A DNA stretch of 64,000 bases from Gambelia wislizenii (GCA_030847615.1 JAUMIR010000004.1:79391001-79455000), one strand, 5' to 3'. Numbered from the stretch's first letter, positions 1 to 12,399 are shown. Numbers and translations are program-made. The notes: generated from the sequence alone by a model not told the origin.

Positions 1-573
1 TATTTCATCTTTACTAAAAAGGAAAAAAACACCCAATTTTATCAACGTGGTGATTGCTCAGTAAGGCGAAAATCCAAAATGGCAGCTGTGCCCCGCATGC
101 ATGTCCGGCCAATCAGCTTTGCACTTCCATTTGTATGGGAAAGCAATTCAAAGCAAATAGTTTGTTCCAATGAGCAGGAATGTGCATTCTCCTCGCCGTT
201 TTTTAAAAACTCCGGGTAACGTTGCAAAGGCTTTTTCTTCAGAATTGTTGGTGTTTTTTGCCCCCCCTTCCAAATATGGCATTCACATTGTATAATTGTC
301 TATATTGTCTTTACTGAATGTGCTTTGAATTGTATTGTACTAAAAAATGTGTTCCTTTGATGGAGGAACCACAGTTCAGCAGCAGAGCATGCATCTTGCC
401 TATAGATCTCATGTCCCGTCCCTAGCATTTCCAGTTCAAAGGATCAGGCATCAAATGGTGTAGATGGTGCTGCTGGCATGCAAACAATGTTGCAAGTGAC
501 ACTGCAGAATGCATTGTACACTGCATTGTATGCCAATGCATCAAATGGTGTGACAGACCTGAGGCCACCTAAA
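1..573. other. Unassigned sequence
   Basis: No gene or recognised repeat is supported. A stretch at about 60-230 is richer in CpG and holds CCAATCAGC and AAAATGGC, motifs seen in some promoters. The short minus-strand frame there (42-227) has no recognisable domain. Confidence 0.4.
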
Positions 574-780
574 CCTTATTACACTACACTGTTATAGCAT
601 TTTTACTCCACCTTAACCGCTGTGGAACTCTGGGGTTTGTAGTTTACTGAGGCTTAGGAGCTCTCTGGCTGAGAGTTCTAAATGCCCCCCACTAAACTGC
701 AAATCCCAGGATTCCACAGGAGGCAGTCATAGCAGTTGAAGTGGAATAATAGTGTTATATCAGTGTAGCGTGATAAGGCT
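574..780. repeat. Palindromic MITE, GTAGTTT-core family (copy 1)
   Basis: The two halves are inverted copies. Both ends read inward through ACACTACACTG or a close variant, then a TTATAG-like block, a purine/pyrimidine stretch, and the core GGGTTTGTAGTTTA mirrored as TAAACTGCAAATCCC. It has no coding capacity. The same layout recurs at 4634, 9865, 21475, 22888, 47885 and 55958, so this is a dispersed family. The superfamily is not settled because no clean target duplication is visible. Confidence 0.75.
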
Positions 781-1113
781 CAGTCCATGGCAGAGGAGAC
801 ATTTGAACTGGAAACCAAAGGATTAACACTTTAGTTTCTCTTGAATACTGCTAACTCTCTTGTGCCCTCTTAGTCAGGTATTGTTTATCTGTGAGTGTTG
901 ATTAGAGATGGAAGTGGATTCATCAGGCTTGACAAAAGTAGCCTTTTTACATTTCCCGAGATTTGTTGTAAAAAAGAAATGTTACCTTACCTCAACAATT
1001 GACAGATGTGCAAGAATTACTGGGCTATTTGGAGGAATAAAAGGCTCACAAAACAATGCACATATTTGAAAATGAGAACAGCTAAAAATGTATATATTTG
1101 AAAAACAAGTCAT
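781..1113. other. Unassigned sequence
   Basis: No gene or recognised repeat is seen between the MITE and the mariner fragment. Confidence 0.4.
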
Positions 1114-1711
1114 TGCAATGGAAAACACCACCATAACCAAGAATTTAAAAAAAGCACATCAAAGCAAGTCCACATTCAAAGCCATGCTCATTGTTTGTTT
1201 GTTTGTTTACATCAAGGACATAATTTTGGCAGAATGGGTTCCAGAAGGCAGAACAGTGAACCAGCATTATTATAAGGAAGTTTTGACAAAGTTGAGAGAA
1301 AGAGTCTGGGGAAAAAAAGGGCCAGAACTATGGGAAAATGGTTTCATTCCTCATCAAGACAATGTACCTGCTCACACAGCACTTTCTGTGAAGCAGTTTT
1401 TGGCCAACACATTACTACACTTGAACACCCCCCATATTTGACAGATTTGGCACCATGCAACTTTTTTCTTTTCCCTAAAGTGAAATGGGTGCTTAAAGGA
1501 ACATGTTTTGAGTCAATTGATGCATACGAAGAAAATGGCAGATGTGTTGAAACAGCTGACAGAAACTGATCTGCTCCACACCTTGAACCAGTGGAAAACA
1601 AGACTGCATTGGCATGTGAGTGTGAACAGGGAGTATATTGAATTACAATTGTAATACATATAAATAAAAGTGGGTTATTGTATCAGTCTCATTATTTAAT
1701 AGATAGACCTT
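1114..1711 (+). mobile_element. Mariner element, 5'-truncated
   Basis: This is the 3' half of a mariner DNA transposon on the plus strand. It ends with the inverted repeat CTCATTATTTAATAGA, also found at the ends of the copies at 38819 and 50447. The 5' terminal repeat and the N-terminal DNA-binding part are missing. It is homologous, in opposite orientation, to those two copies. Confidence 0.8.
1123..1620 (+). pseudogene. Mariner transposase C-terminal half, frameshifted
   Basis: The mariner transposase cuts and joins transposon ends with three catalytic acidic residues. The first frame (1088-1441) covers the middle of the protein and includes HQDNVPAHTA, the motif with the second catalytic Asp. 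It stops at 1441. The next frame (1330-1569) carries TDLAPCNFFLFPK, the block with the third catalytic Asp. The shift lies around 1390-1440, where the frames overlap. The spacing fits the DD34D arrangement known for mariners. The first catalytic Asp region is absent because of the 5' truncation. The copy cannot make an active enzyme. Confidence 0.8.
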
Positions 1712-2022
1712 GAAAGCATCCTTTAGTCAATTAATGGGGAAATGTGGGAATTCTTTTTAATGTGTAAAAAGTGTGTGCATGAACAAAATGCTTTTAAAAT
1801 GTGTACAGATTTCAGTTGGGGTGGGGTGGGGTGGGGGGAAGTCTCATAACCTGACATGAAATGAGGATGGGAAGAAAATTCAGTTGAGATATAGAGAAAT
1901 GAAGTTAAATCAAGGATCAGAGATTTTTCACCTTCCTTAATGCAGAGCCACTGATTTTTAGGCTTTGCTTTATTGATAAAAGATGAAGCAAAGGGTCTCA
2001 GTCTTGACTGCTGAAAGTCTGA
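1712..2022. other. Unassigned sequence
   Basis: Contains a short G-rich GGGGT run near 1818-1836. No gene is supported. Confidence 0.4.
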
Positions 2023-2587
2023 GGGCTTATCTGCACTGGCCAAATACCCCAGCTTGCCCCCATTCCAGATCCCTGTACAGTAGTCCAAATGATGCAGAGA
2101 ATTTACCCCCATCTCCCCCCCTCCGGGCAGCCCAAATGACCCCCAGGGCAGATACAGGGCTGGAATGGGGGCAAGCCGGAATAGAGCCCTTTGTTGCAAT
2201 GTAAGATAATGTAGTTTATTCTATTACCCCGGATCAGCACATTTGTCCACAGGAACCCATTGGCATGCTGCTCCTACTTGCTGCTTTCAGCTCCCTGGCT
2301 CTTCTGGAAGTCAGGCTGGGGTCCTGCAGCATGTGACTGAGGGTGTTCATATGCAAAGGGCCTACTGTCACATGTTGAGGGCCCTCTGCCTGGCTTCTTC
2401 ATTAGCAAGAAAATGGTGGTAGCTGCAGCTTCAGTGATGGACCAGTGTTCTGTTTGGACTCCAGCCTGTCTTCAGCAAGTAACAGGGGTGGGAGGGATGA
2501 ACAGGCCAGGATACACCAATGGGGAACCTCTGCAGCCAGGATACACCAATGGGGAACCAGCGTATCCTGGAAAGTGGAGATAAGGCC
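2023..2587. repeat. GGGC-ended MITE (copy 1)
   Basis: The left end reads GGGCTTATCTGCACTGGC. The right end, read on the opposite strand, is GGCCTTATCTCCACTTTCC. The interior has the family landmarks: a GC-rich first quarter, AGCATGTGACTGAGGG (2329-2344) with the inverted TCACATGTTGAGGGCC (2370-2385), and CAGGATACACCAATGGGG near the right end. Related copies lie at 27480, 30988, 37177, 57148 and 63387. It is non-coding. Confidence 0.6.
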
Positions 2588-3649
2588 AAAATCTTTAACC
2601 TAGACATGTAAATTGAACATGATAGACACTTCTAGCAGTTCATTGCAAGAGTGAGACACAGTGTGCTCATTTATCAGCCATCTTCATTACTGCTTCACAT
2701 GTCCAAGAGTTTAACCCTGGCATAAAAGGCAACCAACACTTGGTTTAAATGGAGCACTTTGAGCAAGGCTGGATTTAAAATAGCAACTTAGAAGCAGCAA
2801 AGCTCCAGGAACCAGTCACAAACGTTAACCCTGAGCACTTTCGAATCCCTGCATTTTCTTCCTTCTGCCAACTTTCCATATTTGACATGTTCTAAGTGCC
2901 TTTTGATGGAGCCAATCCTACTTTGTAACATGTCCCATGGGAATATTCTTCTTGAATGGAGAATAAGAATTGCTTGTTAATTAGCCCTCCTTTCCTAAAA
3001 ACCACTTGCTTCTGTGCTCCAATAGCACACAATGTCCGCTTCTTAACTCCTTGCTAGGAATCGCTGAGCCACTCATTTAAAATAAGAAGAAAAAGAGAGG
3101 GTAAGACAAGAACAAACCCATTGTTGCATAGTTAGCAGTAATTTGCTTGGTGGTTAACCTTCTCTAAGATGTTTATTTTTCATTTTCATCCTAACATATG
3201 TTCTAACCATTCTGTCCAAGCAAGGCGTTCCACACGGGCTTCACCATCTGGGGCTGGTTTTCTGGTTTTATTTCCCAGCTGAAGAACATGTGGAATCCAC
3301 TACAGCTGGTTACATGTGGAGAGTGCTGCCACCAGGCTTTCATGAAGAAGCTCTTTTTTGTACTTTTGCAAACCTCAGGATTCCCCCAAGGCTGCTGGTA
3401 CCCTGCTCACCTCAGTAGCCCCCTTCTGACTCTATTTCTCTTGGCATTTGAGTTCACTATTGGAAAGAATGATCAATAAGATACAAACATACATTGTGGA
3501 AGTAACATGAGGGAGAAAGTGGTAGAGTGCCTGACAGACAAGCAGCATCATGGACACAGTGCAGTAGTTAAAAAAAGCAGTGAAGTGGACAGTGTAGGGT
3601 ATTTTGTTGTGTGAGGGGGTATCTGTAGGTTGGCTTAATGTGTGGATGT
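2588..3649. other. Unassigned sequence
   Basis: About 1 kb without a supported gene or an identified repeat. It may be unique intergenic or intronic DNA. Confidence 0.4.
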
Positions 3650-3657
3650 CTGTGGGG

Positions 3658-4071
3658 CAGGGGTGAGCAAATTGTGGCTTTCAGGCCACGTGTGGCTCCT
3701 GGGCCCCATTTTTGTTGCGCCCAGGGACCCCTGACAGTCCTCAAAAGCTCCCAAACTGCAGCCCCATTTGAAAAAAAAAATGGTATGGGCCAAGTTTTAT
3801 TCCCAACCAATGTAGAAAGCTTTTCAAATTCATGAAAAAAAAAACACATGAAAATACCCCTCCCCCAAATACTCCAGAACACTGCAGACCTCTGTTTTCC
3901 TTTTCAGTCCCTCTCAAAATGGTAAAAAGAAGTGAAATTATGTCACTTACTTTTGACATTTTGAGAGGGACTGAAGAGAAAAGTAGAGCTATTTGGACAT
4001 ACTGGGAGGTGCAGCTCATGCGGGGGGGGGGATACTTTTCCCTCTGGTTCCCATGCCATTGCACACCCCTG
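3658..4071. mobile_element. Non-autonomous hAT element, 414 bp
   Basis: The ends are inverted: CAGGGGTGAGCAA on the left and CAGGGGTGTGCAA on the right when read from the other strand. CAGGGGTG ends are typical of hAT elements. The flanks are CTGTGGGG (3650-3657) and CTGTAGGA (4072-4079), a degraded 8-bp target duplication with 6 of 8 bases matching. An internal hairpin pairs CAGTCCCTCTCAAAATG (about 3905-3921) with its inverse at about 3956-3975. The open frames inside are not genes. Confidence 0.8.
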
Positions 4072-4079
4072 CTGTAGGA

Positions 4080-4633
4080 TATTTGGGTGGATGCACTCGT
4101 ATCTATGGAAGGGCACCCCCACGCCCCCTAGTGATGCCCCTGGAAATAAGACCTGTGCACTCTACACACCTTGGCCAAGATATGCATTAGGGCTGAATAA
4201 TATATGTTCTACATAACCCTTGTGTTGAACGTTGCACAACTGAACCAAGACACCAAATCTGCAATGAAATGCACAACCAAATGTGCATGAACATCCGTGC
4301 CCAATGCCCAGCTGCAAGTGCAAGAGCACTGCATGTGCAATTCCACTTCTACTATCTTGAACGAAATGCAGATATTCTGCAATGAAAAAAAGTCTAGTCA
4401 TTTCCATAAGGGAACCTATATCAACAGGATCCCAACCCTTTCCCAGCAGAATCACTTGTGTTCCAACAATGACAGAAACAGTGACAGAAAGAGAACTATC
4501 AGGTTTTCAGCAGTGGTTGGAGATTACAGCCCTAGTTGGCTTGCGACTGCTACTGTGCTCTCCAATCTATCAAGTTATTCACCCCAACTTGTGGCGTCAT
4601 TGGGCAAGATCCAACAACACTTCAGCACAGTTG
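4080..4633. other. Unassigned sequence
   Basis: No supported gene. The two overlapping plus-strand frames at 4297-4669 have no recognisable domain. Confidence 0.4.
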
Positions 4634-4857
4634 AGGCGAAATCCACACTACATAAATAATCCAGTTTGAAACTGGATTATTTGCCATGGCTCCATCCTAT
4701 GGGATCTTGGAATTTGTAGTTTTACAAGGTCTTTAGCCATCTCTGTCAAACAGTGTTGGTGCCTCACCAAACTACAAATCCCAGGATTCCATAGGAAGGA
4801 GCCATGGCAAATAATCCAGTTTCAAACTGGATTATTTGTGTAGTGTGGATTTGGCCT
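4634..4857. repeat. Palindromic MITE, long-arm variant (copy 2)
   Basis: Strong inverted symmetry: GGCGAAATCCACACTACA on the left against GGCCAAATCCACACTACA on the right, read inward. Each arm also has the small inner palindrome AATCCAGTTTGAAACTGGATT. The centre has the GATTTGTAGTTT-like core shared with the other copies. No coding content. Confidence 0.8.
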
Positions 4858-6228
4858 TAGATATCTGCTGGCAGAGTTGCATTATACAACACATATACTG
4901 AATTGTCAGGAATCAGAGACTGAACTCCATAGAAAATGGCCAAACAACTGCTATGTCATGCTAGCTGAGGCCAAGGGTTGCTGCTGAGTCTGCTGAGATA
5001 TTTTTGGCTTCTGCCGGGGATTGAGTGTCCTATCATCCCCCAACATGAATATCAATGTAGCACAGGTTACATGGATCAATGGTCAATGTGCATAGCTAAC
5101 AACCCATTATGCAATTGCAATGAGCAATGGCAATGCATAAAGGCAATGTATATTTGTACACTACTCTGTGTACTTTAAGGCACCACCACATGCACAATAG
5201 TCCATATGCGCAACCTGCTTACTTCAGAGGACCACTGCAGGTTGCCCTAAAAAAATGTCACTCCACCTGTGTAACACAATGTACTCCTGCATCTGTGACT
5301 ATCAGGGTGACAGCCAATATGTGTGAGTATGCAGATGTTTGTCTGTTGGGTGGCTGGCTCTCTTGGTATGTCCAGTGGATGGCTGTGTCTATATCTAGGG
5401 AGGGTATCAGGGGGATACCTGGGTGAACATTTTGGCTACATGTATGTGTCTGAGTATGTGAGTTGGATCTGGGGGAATAGCTGGGTGTACCTTTCTGTGC
5501 GTGTGAGCATATGCATGTATTTTCAGAGTGTGCGTGAGTATGATAAGAGTAAGTGTTTAAGTGCAGAGTGAGTCAACTTCTTCCCGGAATGAATATGAGG
5601 TGTACTGGATTTCTTCATGGAGCGTGTGGACACCCCACACAATCTTTTCACTTTCATCCGTTGAATCCGGATTTTTAAAATCTGGACACTTGAATCCGTT
5701 TTTACCACTTGCAATTCAGTTTTGCTGGAGGAGAAAACTGTGATTCAAATTGTGATATGGGAAGGCTGTTTGGACACACACACTTTGCACTCGATGGTAT
5801 CAAAGTTTGCATGTCTCAGTTTCCCCTTTTTATGCTCTGAACTTCTAAGGATTCAAAAGAGTCTTCCTCCTCTGACGTCCCTGCCCCAGTGGTCACCAGC
5901 TACTACTGTGTCAAGCCACTTAGCTTCTGCTTTGATCTATGAAACAGCAATAATTCTTTGCTTTGCCTGTTTGTTACATAGTTGTACAGCAGGAACACAA
6001 ATTCTTTGACATTACCATTAAGGTTAAAGGCCAGAATATCTATGGAAGTGGAAGGAGAAGGTGACAGAAAGTCAAGACAAATCAGTTTCAAAATCTCAAT
6101 ATGATGTTATAGTTGATCAGTATCATATTACACAGTACACAAAGCAAACACTGAATGAAAATCCACCTTTTGTTATACCAAGCTCTTACATTTAGAAGTG
6201 AGCAGTGTAATGCATTTTCCATGAAACA
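4858..6228. other. Unassigned sequence with a GT-rich patch
   Basis: No gene is supported. About 5310-5560 is rich in TGTG/GTAT steps and looks like a degenerate microsatellite, which explains the long open frames there. Confidence 0.45.
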
Positions 6229-6713
6229 TCTATATATATAATTTACTTGGATATGTTGCCATTTCCAATGTGCTGATTGGCTGCTTAGGGACCCGACCAA
6301 CCAATCACAGGTCTGTTGGGCAGCCAATCAGCACACTGGGGGCAGGACCATGTAGATTCCAAACATGGCAGCTGGAGAGGGAGAGGGAGTGCCATGGGGG
6401 TGGATGTGGTGGGTGCTGGAGTGCAGGGGGTTGGGGCCAAGGGGCAGAACAGGTGGAGGGGGCGTGGCAGGGGGCAGAATAAACAGAGGGGAGTGGCAGG
6501 GGGCAGAACAAATGGAGGGGGTGGCAGAAGGCAGAACAAGTGGTGGGGGGGTGGCAGGGGGAAGAATGAGTGGAGGGGGGAGGCAGGGGGATGAACAAAT
6601 GGAAGGGGGGCAAGGGGCAGAAGAAGAGGAGGGGGTGGCAGGGGGCAGAACAAGCAGAGGGGGTGGCAGGGGCAGAGTTTTTTAATGGCGTATGGAACGC
6701 CGGGTCCAGCTAG
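6229..6713 (+). mobile_element. Non-autonomous Helitron carrying a minisatellite
   Basis: The unit begins TCTATATATATAATTT directly after an A and ends CTAG directly before a T, the A^T insertion pattern of Helitrons. Eight bases before the CTAG is a small hairpin, GGCGT (6687-6691) and ACGCC (6697-6701) around a 5-base loop, as in Helitron 3' ends. No terminal inverted repeats and no target duplication are seen, as expected for this class. There is no Rep/helicase gene, so it would depend on an autonomous partner. Related 5' segments occur at 17848 and, inverted, near 18545-18665. Confidence 0.75.
6438..6676 (+). repeat. G-rich minisatellite, unit about 30 bp
   Basis: About eight imperfect units built around GGGGGTGGCAGGGGGCAGAA lie inside the Helitron. 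The composition keeps several frames open (6270-6685), but the predicted peptides are only the repeat read in different frames. Confidence 0.85.
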
Positions 6714-7299
6714 TGTATAATAATGGCCTGAGGGATATTGTTGTTTTTGTTGTTGCTGTTGTTGTTCACAGAAGCAGTTTGAAGAGTTTTCAGTTTTGAA
6801 CAGAGAAACAGAGCATGCATGTGTTAATTGTGATCATTGTTTTAACATTGGTTTATATTTGATCTTGTATCTCACTGAGAGAATTGTGTTTTGTAAAAGT
6901 AGCTAACAAATATTACAAATTGTGCTGTGGCAATTTTGCACAAGGTTTGGTCTTCCAAATCTGCTACATCATTGGTTGTGAGGGGTGGTCTGAACCACCC
7001 TAAACACTGTTCTATGTTCTTGGGACACACATCCTTCCCCCTGTTCAGCCCTCGGGCTGTGGATGGAATCCTGGCATGGAGAGCATCCTGGTCTCCTCCA
7101 TCCTGCCCCCCCACCACCTGATGGTACACATCAGACATAGAGAAGGTTCTAGTCACCCTTCTTCTGTTGGAAAGCAAGAGGCAGCTGTGTCATACTCATG
7201 ATATCTCTATCATGCACCTGCCTTACCACTTCTTTCATACTAGCTTTACAGGCAAACGAGGAGCTCAATCACACATTGTGTGGGTGGAATATAATGTAC
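6714..7299. other. Unassigned sequence
   Basis: Starts with a short GTT-rich tract (6738-6768) that could be an old SINE tail. Nothing else is supported. Confidence 0.35.
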
Positions 7300-7610
7300 A
7301 GTTGTGTGTGACCACTTCCACCTCCAGACAGAAGACATCTTCAAAGGGCTGGGGCACATTTTCCTGGTCAAGTAGTGGCCAAGGGAGAGAAGGAGGCACC
7401 CAGGCAGTGCCTAGATGTAGTTCTGAATCTGAGAGAACACTTGCTGAGATCCAGGAGGACAATATCAGCTCTCTTTGAGCTGCAGAACTACATCCAGATA
7501 CTGCCTGGGCACCTCCTACCTTCCTGGCCACTTAACAGCTGGGGGTGGGGTGTTCCAAAACGTTGAAGCTGTCTTCTGGCTAGGGAGGGAGTTCCTGTAT
7601 GAGGAGATAT
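7300..7610. repeat. Imperfect palindrome, about 310 bp
   Basis: The left arm has AGAAGACATCTTCAA, then TAGTGGCCAAG, GGAGGCACCCAGGCAGT and GATGTAGTTCTG. The right arm repeats these in reverse order on the other strand (CAGAACTACATC, ACTGCCTGGGCACCTCC, TGGCCACTTAA, TTGAAGCTGTCTTCT). This is the form of a foldback MITE. Exact ends and target duplication are unclear. Confidence 0.5.
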
Positions 7611-9864
7611 TGAATACATTCTTTTGCAATATCCTCAAAAAGACACACACTCCATAAACCCTGTTTACACAAGTGTATCTTATTGATAAGATTCCAGCTT
7701 TGTACTCACTCTGAGGCTGAGGCCTGGTCTCCATGGAGTAGACCTGAATACAGCACTCCTCTCTTGGTGTCTCTCTCAATATGTGTCTGCTTTAGTGCCC
7801 TAATAATGCCCCTTCATTCCTGGTATGATTATGATGACTTCTTGGATTCCCCACTTCTTCTCAAGCTTCTCCCAGTCCTGAGAATTAAGCAGAATCTATG
7901 GAGAAGACATCTCTTGGCTTTCTTCCAAAAGCAGAAGATAGGCATGCCTCCCTGTCTCTTCAACCTAGCTAGGTAGAACTAGGAATTATTATATCATTCC
8001 CAAGAAAACGGGTTTAGTGAAATTATATTTCTTGGGAAAGCAAGCTTATTAACTAATCCAGTACTTTAGAGGGGCTGGATCTATATCATAGTGGCAAATC
8101 AGCTTTGCTAACAGCCTTGTGTAACTGGTTCTTGTCTGGGCTGCTTGGGTTGCAACTCTCCATTTGCACTGAACCAGACAGCATTCCACCATCTCTGCAT
8201 TGCCAATGAAGGAATGGAATTGAGGTAGAAAAGATTTCCCAGAGGCATGTTGCTAGATGATAGCGCTCACCTGGAGATTAGCAATCTCACATGTTGTGAG
8301 ATATTCCCCCCATGTTCTGTGCCTACAGATGTTAGATCAGTTCCCACAGACTCAACAGCCCTCCTCCATGACTTGATAGTTCCCCCTCCTTTCTTAACCT
8401 GCTCTGACTTGAAGTTATGCCACCCTGTGCATGCATCAGGGTGTTTGGGTGTACCAATATCTTGTAGGCACTTCCCATGATTCACTGGCTTCTAATTTGA
8501 CTTGCAGGTGGAGATCTGGTAGGGCAACCTTGCAGTATCTTTTCCACTACATCAGTTGTCAAAATGTTGCTCTAGTATGTTTGGCTTTGCCATTGGAGAC
8601 ACACCCTTCTGCTATGTGTTGGTATAGAGCTTCTGCCCTCCTTGGGAGCTTGCCCTGAATCACTGGAGTTCACCCCAGAGAGCTGCATTTCTGTGAGCAG
8701 CAGGGCACCAAGTGACAGTGTACTGGGGGTACCCAAGCACCTCCTGGACCTGTTCTATTCACCTGATGCCTGGCTTACATTGTTTAGCAGCATGGGCCAT
8801 TGTCATGGATAGCTATGCCTTGACTGGGTTGTTTGACAGTTCCATGGAGACAGATGTTTTTGGTACTTGGCATTTTAGCATGGTGGTTTCATTGTGATGG
8901 AGTCTTTTAACAAATTTGAGTTCAACCAGATATGACAAGTTGAGCAGTAAAGGCCACAAGCCCTGTTCCTTTTGCCCTAGGTACCCACAAAAGCTAAGGA
9001 AAATAACCACAGGCATAGCAGCAGTTGGAATTATTGTATGCCTGTACTGCATGGGAACCAATCAATTCCAAGCCCGGGGCAGCTGCATTTTGGTTGCTTT
9101 AAAGTAGTTCTTAAATATTTTCTTCTGGAGAAAATAATGGCCTTTTGTTTTGCTAACCATTTACTAAGCCAAGTATATTACAAATAAAGTGCAAAGATGT
9201 AATTTAGTAAAAGACTGATGTCAATCATCACCATAGGGGGTGATCAATTCAGGCTGCTCTTCATTCAAAGAGCTGAAAATGTGACCTTTTCAGCTCCCTT
9301 CAAATAATTCTTCTGTTTATGTAATGGACAAATGCATCTATTTGCCAAGAAAACAACATTAAGTCACAAGCAATATGAGGCTGGTTGGGAAAAGTTTTAA
9401 GAAAATACAGAAATGGTGTTCTTCTAGTAAGAATCTCTGCTCACAGAATGTATAGAATCAGAACAGTTCTCCCAACCTCACCACCTGCCCTAAGGTAAGA
9501 TTGTCTGTGTTTTGTTGGTTGAACCTTGTAGACTTGTTCAGGTTGTACATGGATATTGATCACCTAACAGGCTAATAAACCTGGGTTATATACATCTGCC
9601 TGGTGGGCCTCTTAAGGAAGGCTTGCAGTACTTTTTCCCAGTCTACGGGGGAAAAGGAAAGAGAGTAAGGTGGCTACGTCTGGTTTTACACAAAATAGTT
9701 CTCTGTGTGAAGGTATCCTCTATTTGAAGGGCTGTCTAATCTACGTCCAAGTTCTTTGTTTTCATTAAAGGCAAAGCATCTCAAGAAAGAAGAACAGAGA
9801 CTTCGATGTTTCTCATAATCTGTCAGCACCTGGACAGCAGACTGAGCAGCTTCACAGCTTACTT
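7611..9864. other. Unassigned sequence
   Basis: More than 2 kb without a supported gene. Frames of 60-97 codons occur but lack domains and have out-of-frame shadows of similar length. No obvious inverted repeats. Confidence 0.4.
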
Positions 9865-10090
9865 GGGACCCTTTCACACAACATAATTATAGCACTATGA
9901 TTTAACTTCAACGGCCACAGTTCCATCATATGGAATCCTGGGATTTGTGGCTCCAGGAGGGGTACCGAGAATTCTCAGCCAGAGAGCTCTAGTACCTCAT
10001 TAAACTACAAAGCCCAGGATTCCATAGGATGCAGGCAAGGCAATTAAAATGGAATCATAACTCTTTAACTCTATAGTTTGAAACTGCCTT
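9865..10090. repeat. Palindromic MITE, GTAGTTT-core family (copy 3)
   Basis: Left end GGGACCCTTTCACACAA, followed by TTATAGCACTATGATT. The right arm mirrors it (GGAATCATAACTC). The centre holds GGGATTTGTGGCTCC against CTACAAAGCCCAGGATT. The right end has diverged (AAACTGCC). Confidence 0.75.
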
Positions 10091-12399
10091 TAGTTTTCAG
10101 TAGGGTGAGATGTATTGTAACCCTAATTTAATTTGTAGCAATTATTTCTATACATATGGTTCTCTCAATATAAATTGGTATATTTTTATACAAATATTTA
10201 TTCTCTGGTGTCCTCCTTTGTTGTGATTAATTTTCCATTTTGGGGTGGATGCAGATGCCAAAGTGCCCAGTTTCTGGAACAGTTGGGATGTTGTGAACAT
10301 TCTGTAAATGATGCTTCCAATGAAAAGCACCCTTGATTAAATACTTGTCCCTACTCCAGTCTGACAGGCCTCTCTCTGTTGTCTCTCCCTTTCCCCCAAG
10401 GAATGAAAGGCACACATTGCAGTGACACCTGGACTGTACAGGGCCTGGAAAAAGCTATCCCATCTTGGCTTACCCTACTTCTTGTCCCCATCAGGAAAAT
10501 GATGCTGTGCTCTGGGTTCCAGTCAGAAGGAAGGCCTCTTCATGGGCCATGTTGTGTAATGTGTTCATATTTAAAGAGACAGCAAGCAACAGAGAATTGA
10601 ATTTTACCCTGATTTATATAAGCACCCCATTTTTGACTCACACACCCATTAGATAGAGCAGCTTGTTGGCTGATGTAGGCTGGAAGCTCAGCATACAACA
10701 TCACCTAGTTTCCTATAGTTTGTCAGTGTCGCTGTGCTGGTTTCAGGCCATTAATTTCTCCCATTGCCTGTATTCCTCTCAGTATGTCCTTGGTGGGTCA
10801 TCATGCATTTTTTTTCCTGATTGCTCAGTAATAGCTGTGTTTCTCCATTGTTCCTTATAGCATGTATTTAGTTTTCAGGGCCAGGCAAAAAAATGCTGTT
10901 CCCAACAGGGCTCCAAACAACATCATTATTGTGCTCAACCACCCTCACCCCCTCCCTATTTCCAAAACCTTGTTTGGGGAAAATGACACAGATAAAATGG
11001 TATAAGTGGGTCTGGACATTTTGTTTTCCCCCAAAGCCTGATAAGATTTACAGAGAAGAATAGTGCAGCTGTAATGCTGCTGTGCAAAAGTAATAGGTGG
11101 CACTGGGTGGTGGTGGTTGTTTTTTTAGAGTCCCTCAAGAAAGGGGTCACTGAGGCAATCCTCTGGGAAGGCAAACAGCACCCTAGAATTCAGTTGCCAT
11201 TATAAAAACAGGAGTACCCCCCACAAAAAAAAGTTGGCCCAAATGTTGTTTTTAATCTTTCACTTACTCTGTTTGCACTGTCTTCAGTATTGAACAGCTA
11301 AAAGAGGGGAGGGAATGTGCCCTTCTAGATCTTACTGGACTCCAACTCCCAACATTCCCCACCTTTGGTTATGTTGGCTAGAACTGATAGGATTTCCAGT
11401 CCCATGACAACTGAAGGGCTGTATGATTCCCATTCCACAGCTAGAACATTTTCCCCACATTGTGCCAATTGTGTTGCAGACATATCTGCAAACAAGAGGT
11501 ATATATGAAAATTCAATAATAGCAGATTGGCTTGAGCCCCTAAATATCACAGAGATGGTCTGTTCCACTATATTTATCAATCTGAAAGCCCATTTGTACC
11601 AGTTCTTGGTGTTTGTAGTTACATTCTGAAATAATTGCTAGTTGCTATGTAGGTGATAAAGGCAGGTTGCCAGGTCATGAGTAGGCCCTGAAATGTAAGG
11701 GCTAAGAGCTGAAACCTAGGGATGGTCCCTGGTGATGTCACAGTGAGTAAGCCCCAGTTATATCATTAAGTATGATACATTAGGCATCAACCACAACAGT
11801 TCACAGCATGTCATTCAGACAGAGAACACAAATGCTAACAAATGAGAAGACACTTCTCTGGTTGGAAATGAAGTTTCCCAAGTACTGAATTGAATGGAAA
11901 GAACCAAACTTTCCCCAGCTTTGTTTTAACACCTCTGCAAGGATGGCTTTTAAGGGGGGAAAAGTGAATTGTAATCTAACCATAGAAAGTTTCCAAGATC
12001 TGCTTTGAACAGTAAAAAACTTTTCCCCCTGGCACTGCTTTCAATACTTTTCCAAGTAAATCTTTTAACAATGTGTGGAAGTTTTAGTCCAATGAAAAAA
12101 ACATTTCCAAGCAAAAAGAAATTTTCCAAACTTTGCTTTTAATGAGTTGCTTCCATCAACTATTACCTTTCACTGTTCATATCTTCTTTCTTCTTCTCCT
12201 TCACAGCCAGGCTGTGCAATAATCATCCCACTAGCCACAAAACAATCATAATTGTAATTGTCATAATAATGCTGCTACTAATCTCTTCAATATTACCCTG
12301 TGCTGACCACTCCTTTCCACTGAGCCCAGGTGCCGGCTGTAGCTTCAAAAAACATTGAGAAGGAAAGAAGGGAGAGCAGAAGGTAGCCAGGGACAAGCA
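10091..12399. other. Mostly unassigned sequence
   Basis: No gene is supported. The short repeat at 11325-11420 is listed separately. Confidence 0.4.
11325..11420 (-). repeat. Short dispersed repeat (CAACTCCCAACAT type)
   Basis: Contains CCAACTCCCAACATTCCC and a GTTGGCTAGAACTGATAGG stretch. The same phrase occurs at about 33440-33530 and, more weakly, at 50098-50200, so it is a dispersed repeat of unknown class with weak internal symmetry. Confidence 0.45.

Noticed and set aside
1723..2199. 158-codon minus-strand frame
   Set aside because: It runs across the left end of a GGGC MITE and has no domain.
6270..6685. Gly/Arg-rich and Pro/Leu-rich frames
   Set aside because: They are the Helitron minisatellite translated in different phases.
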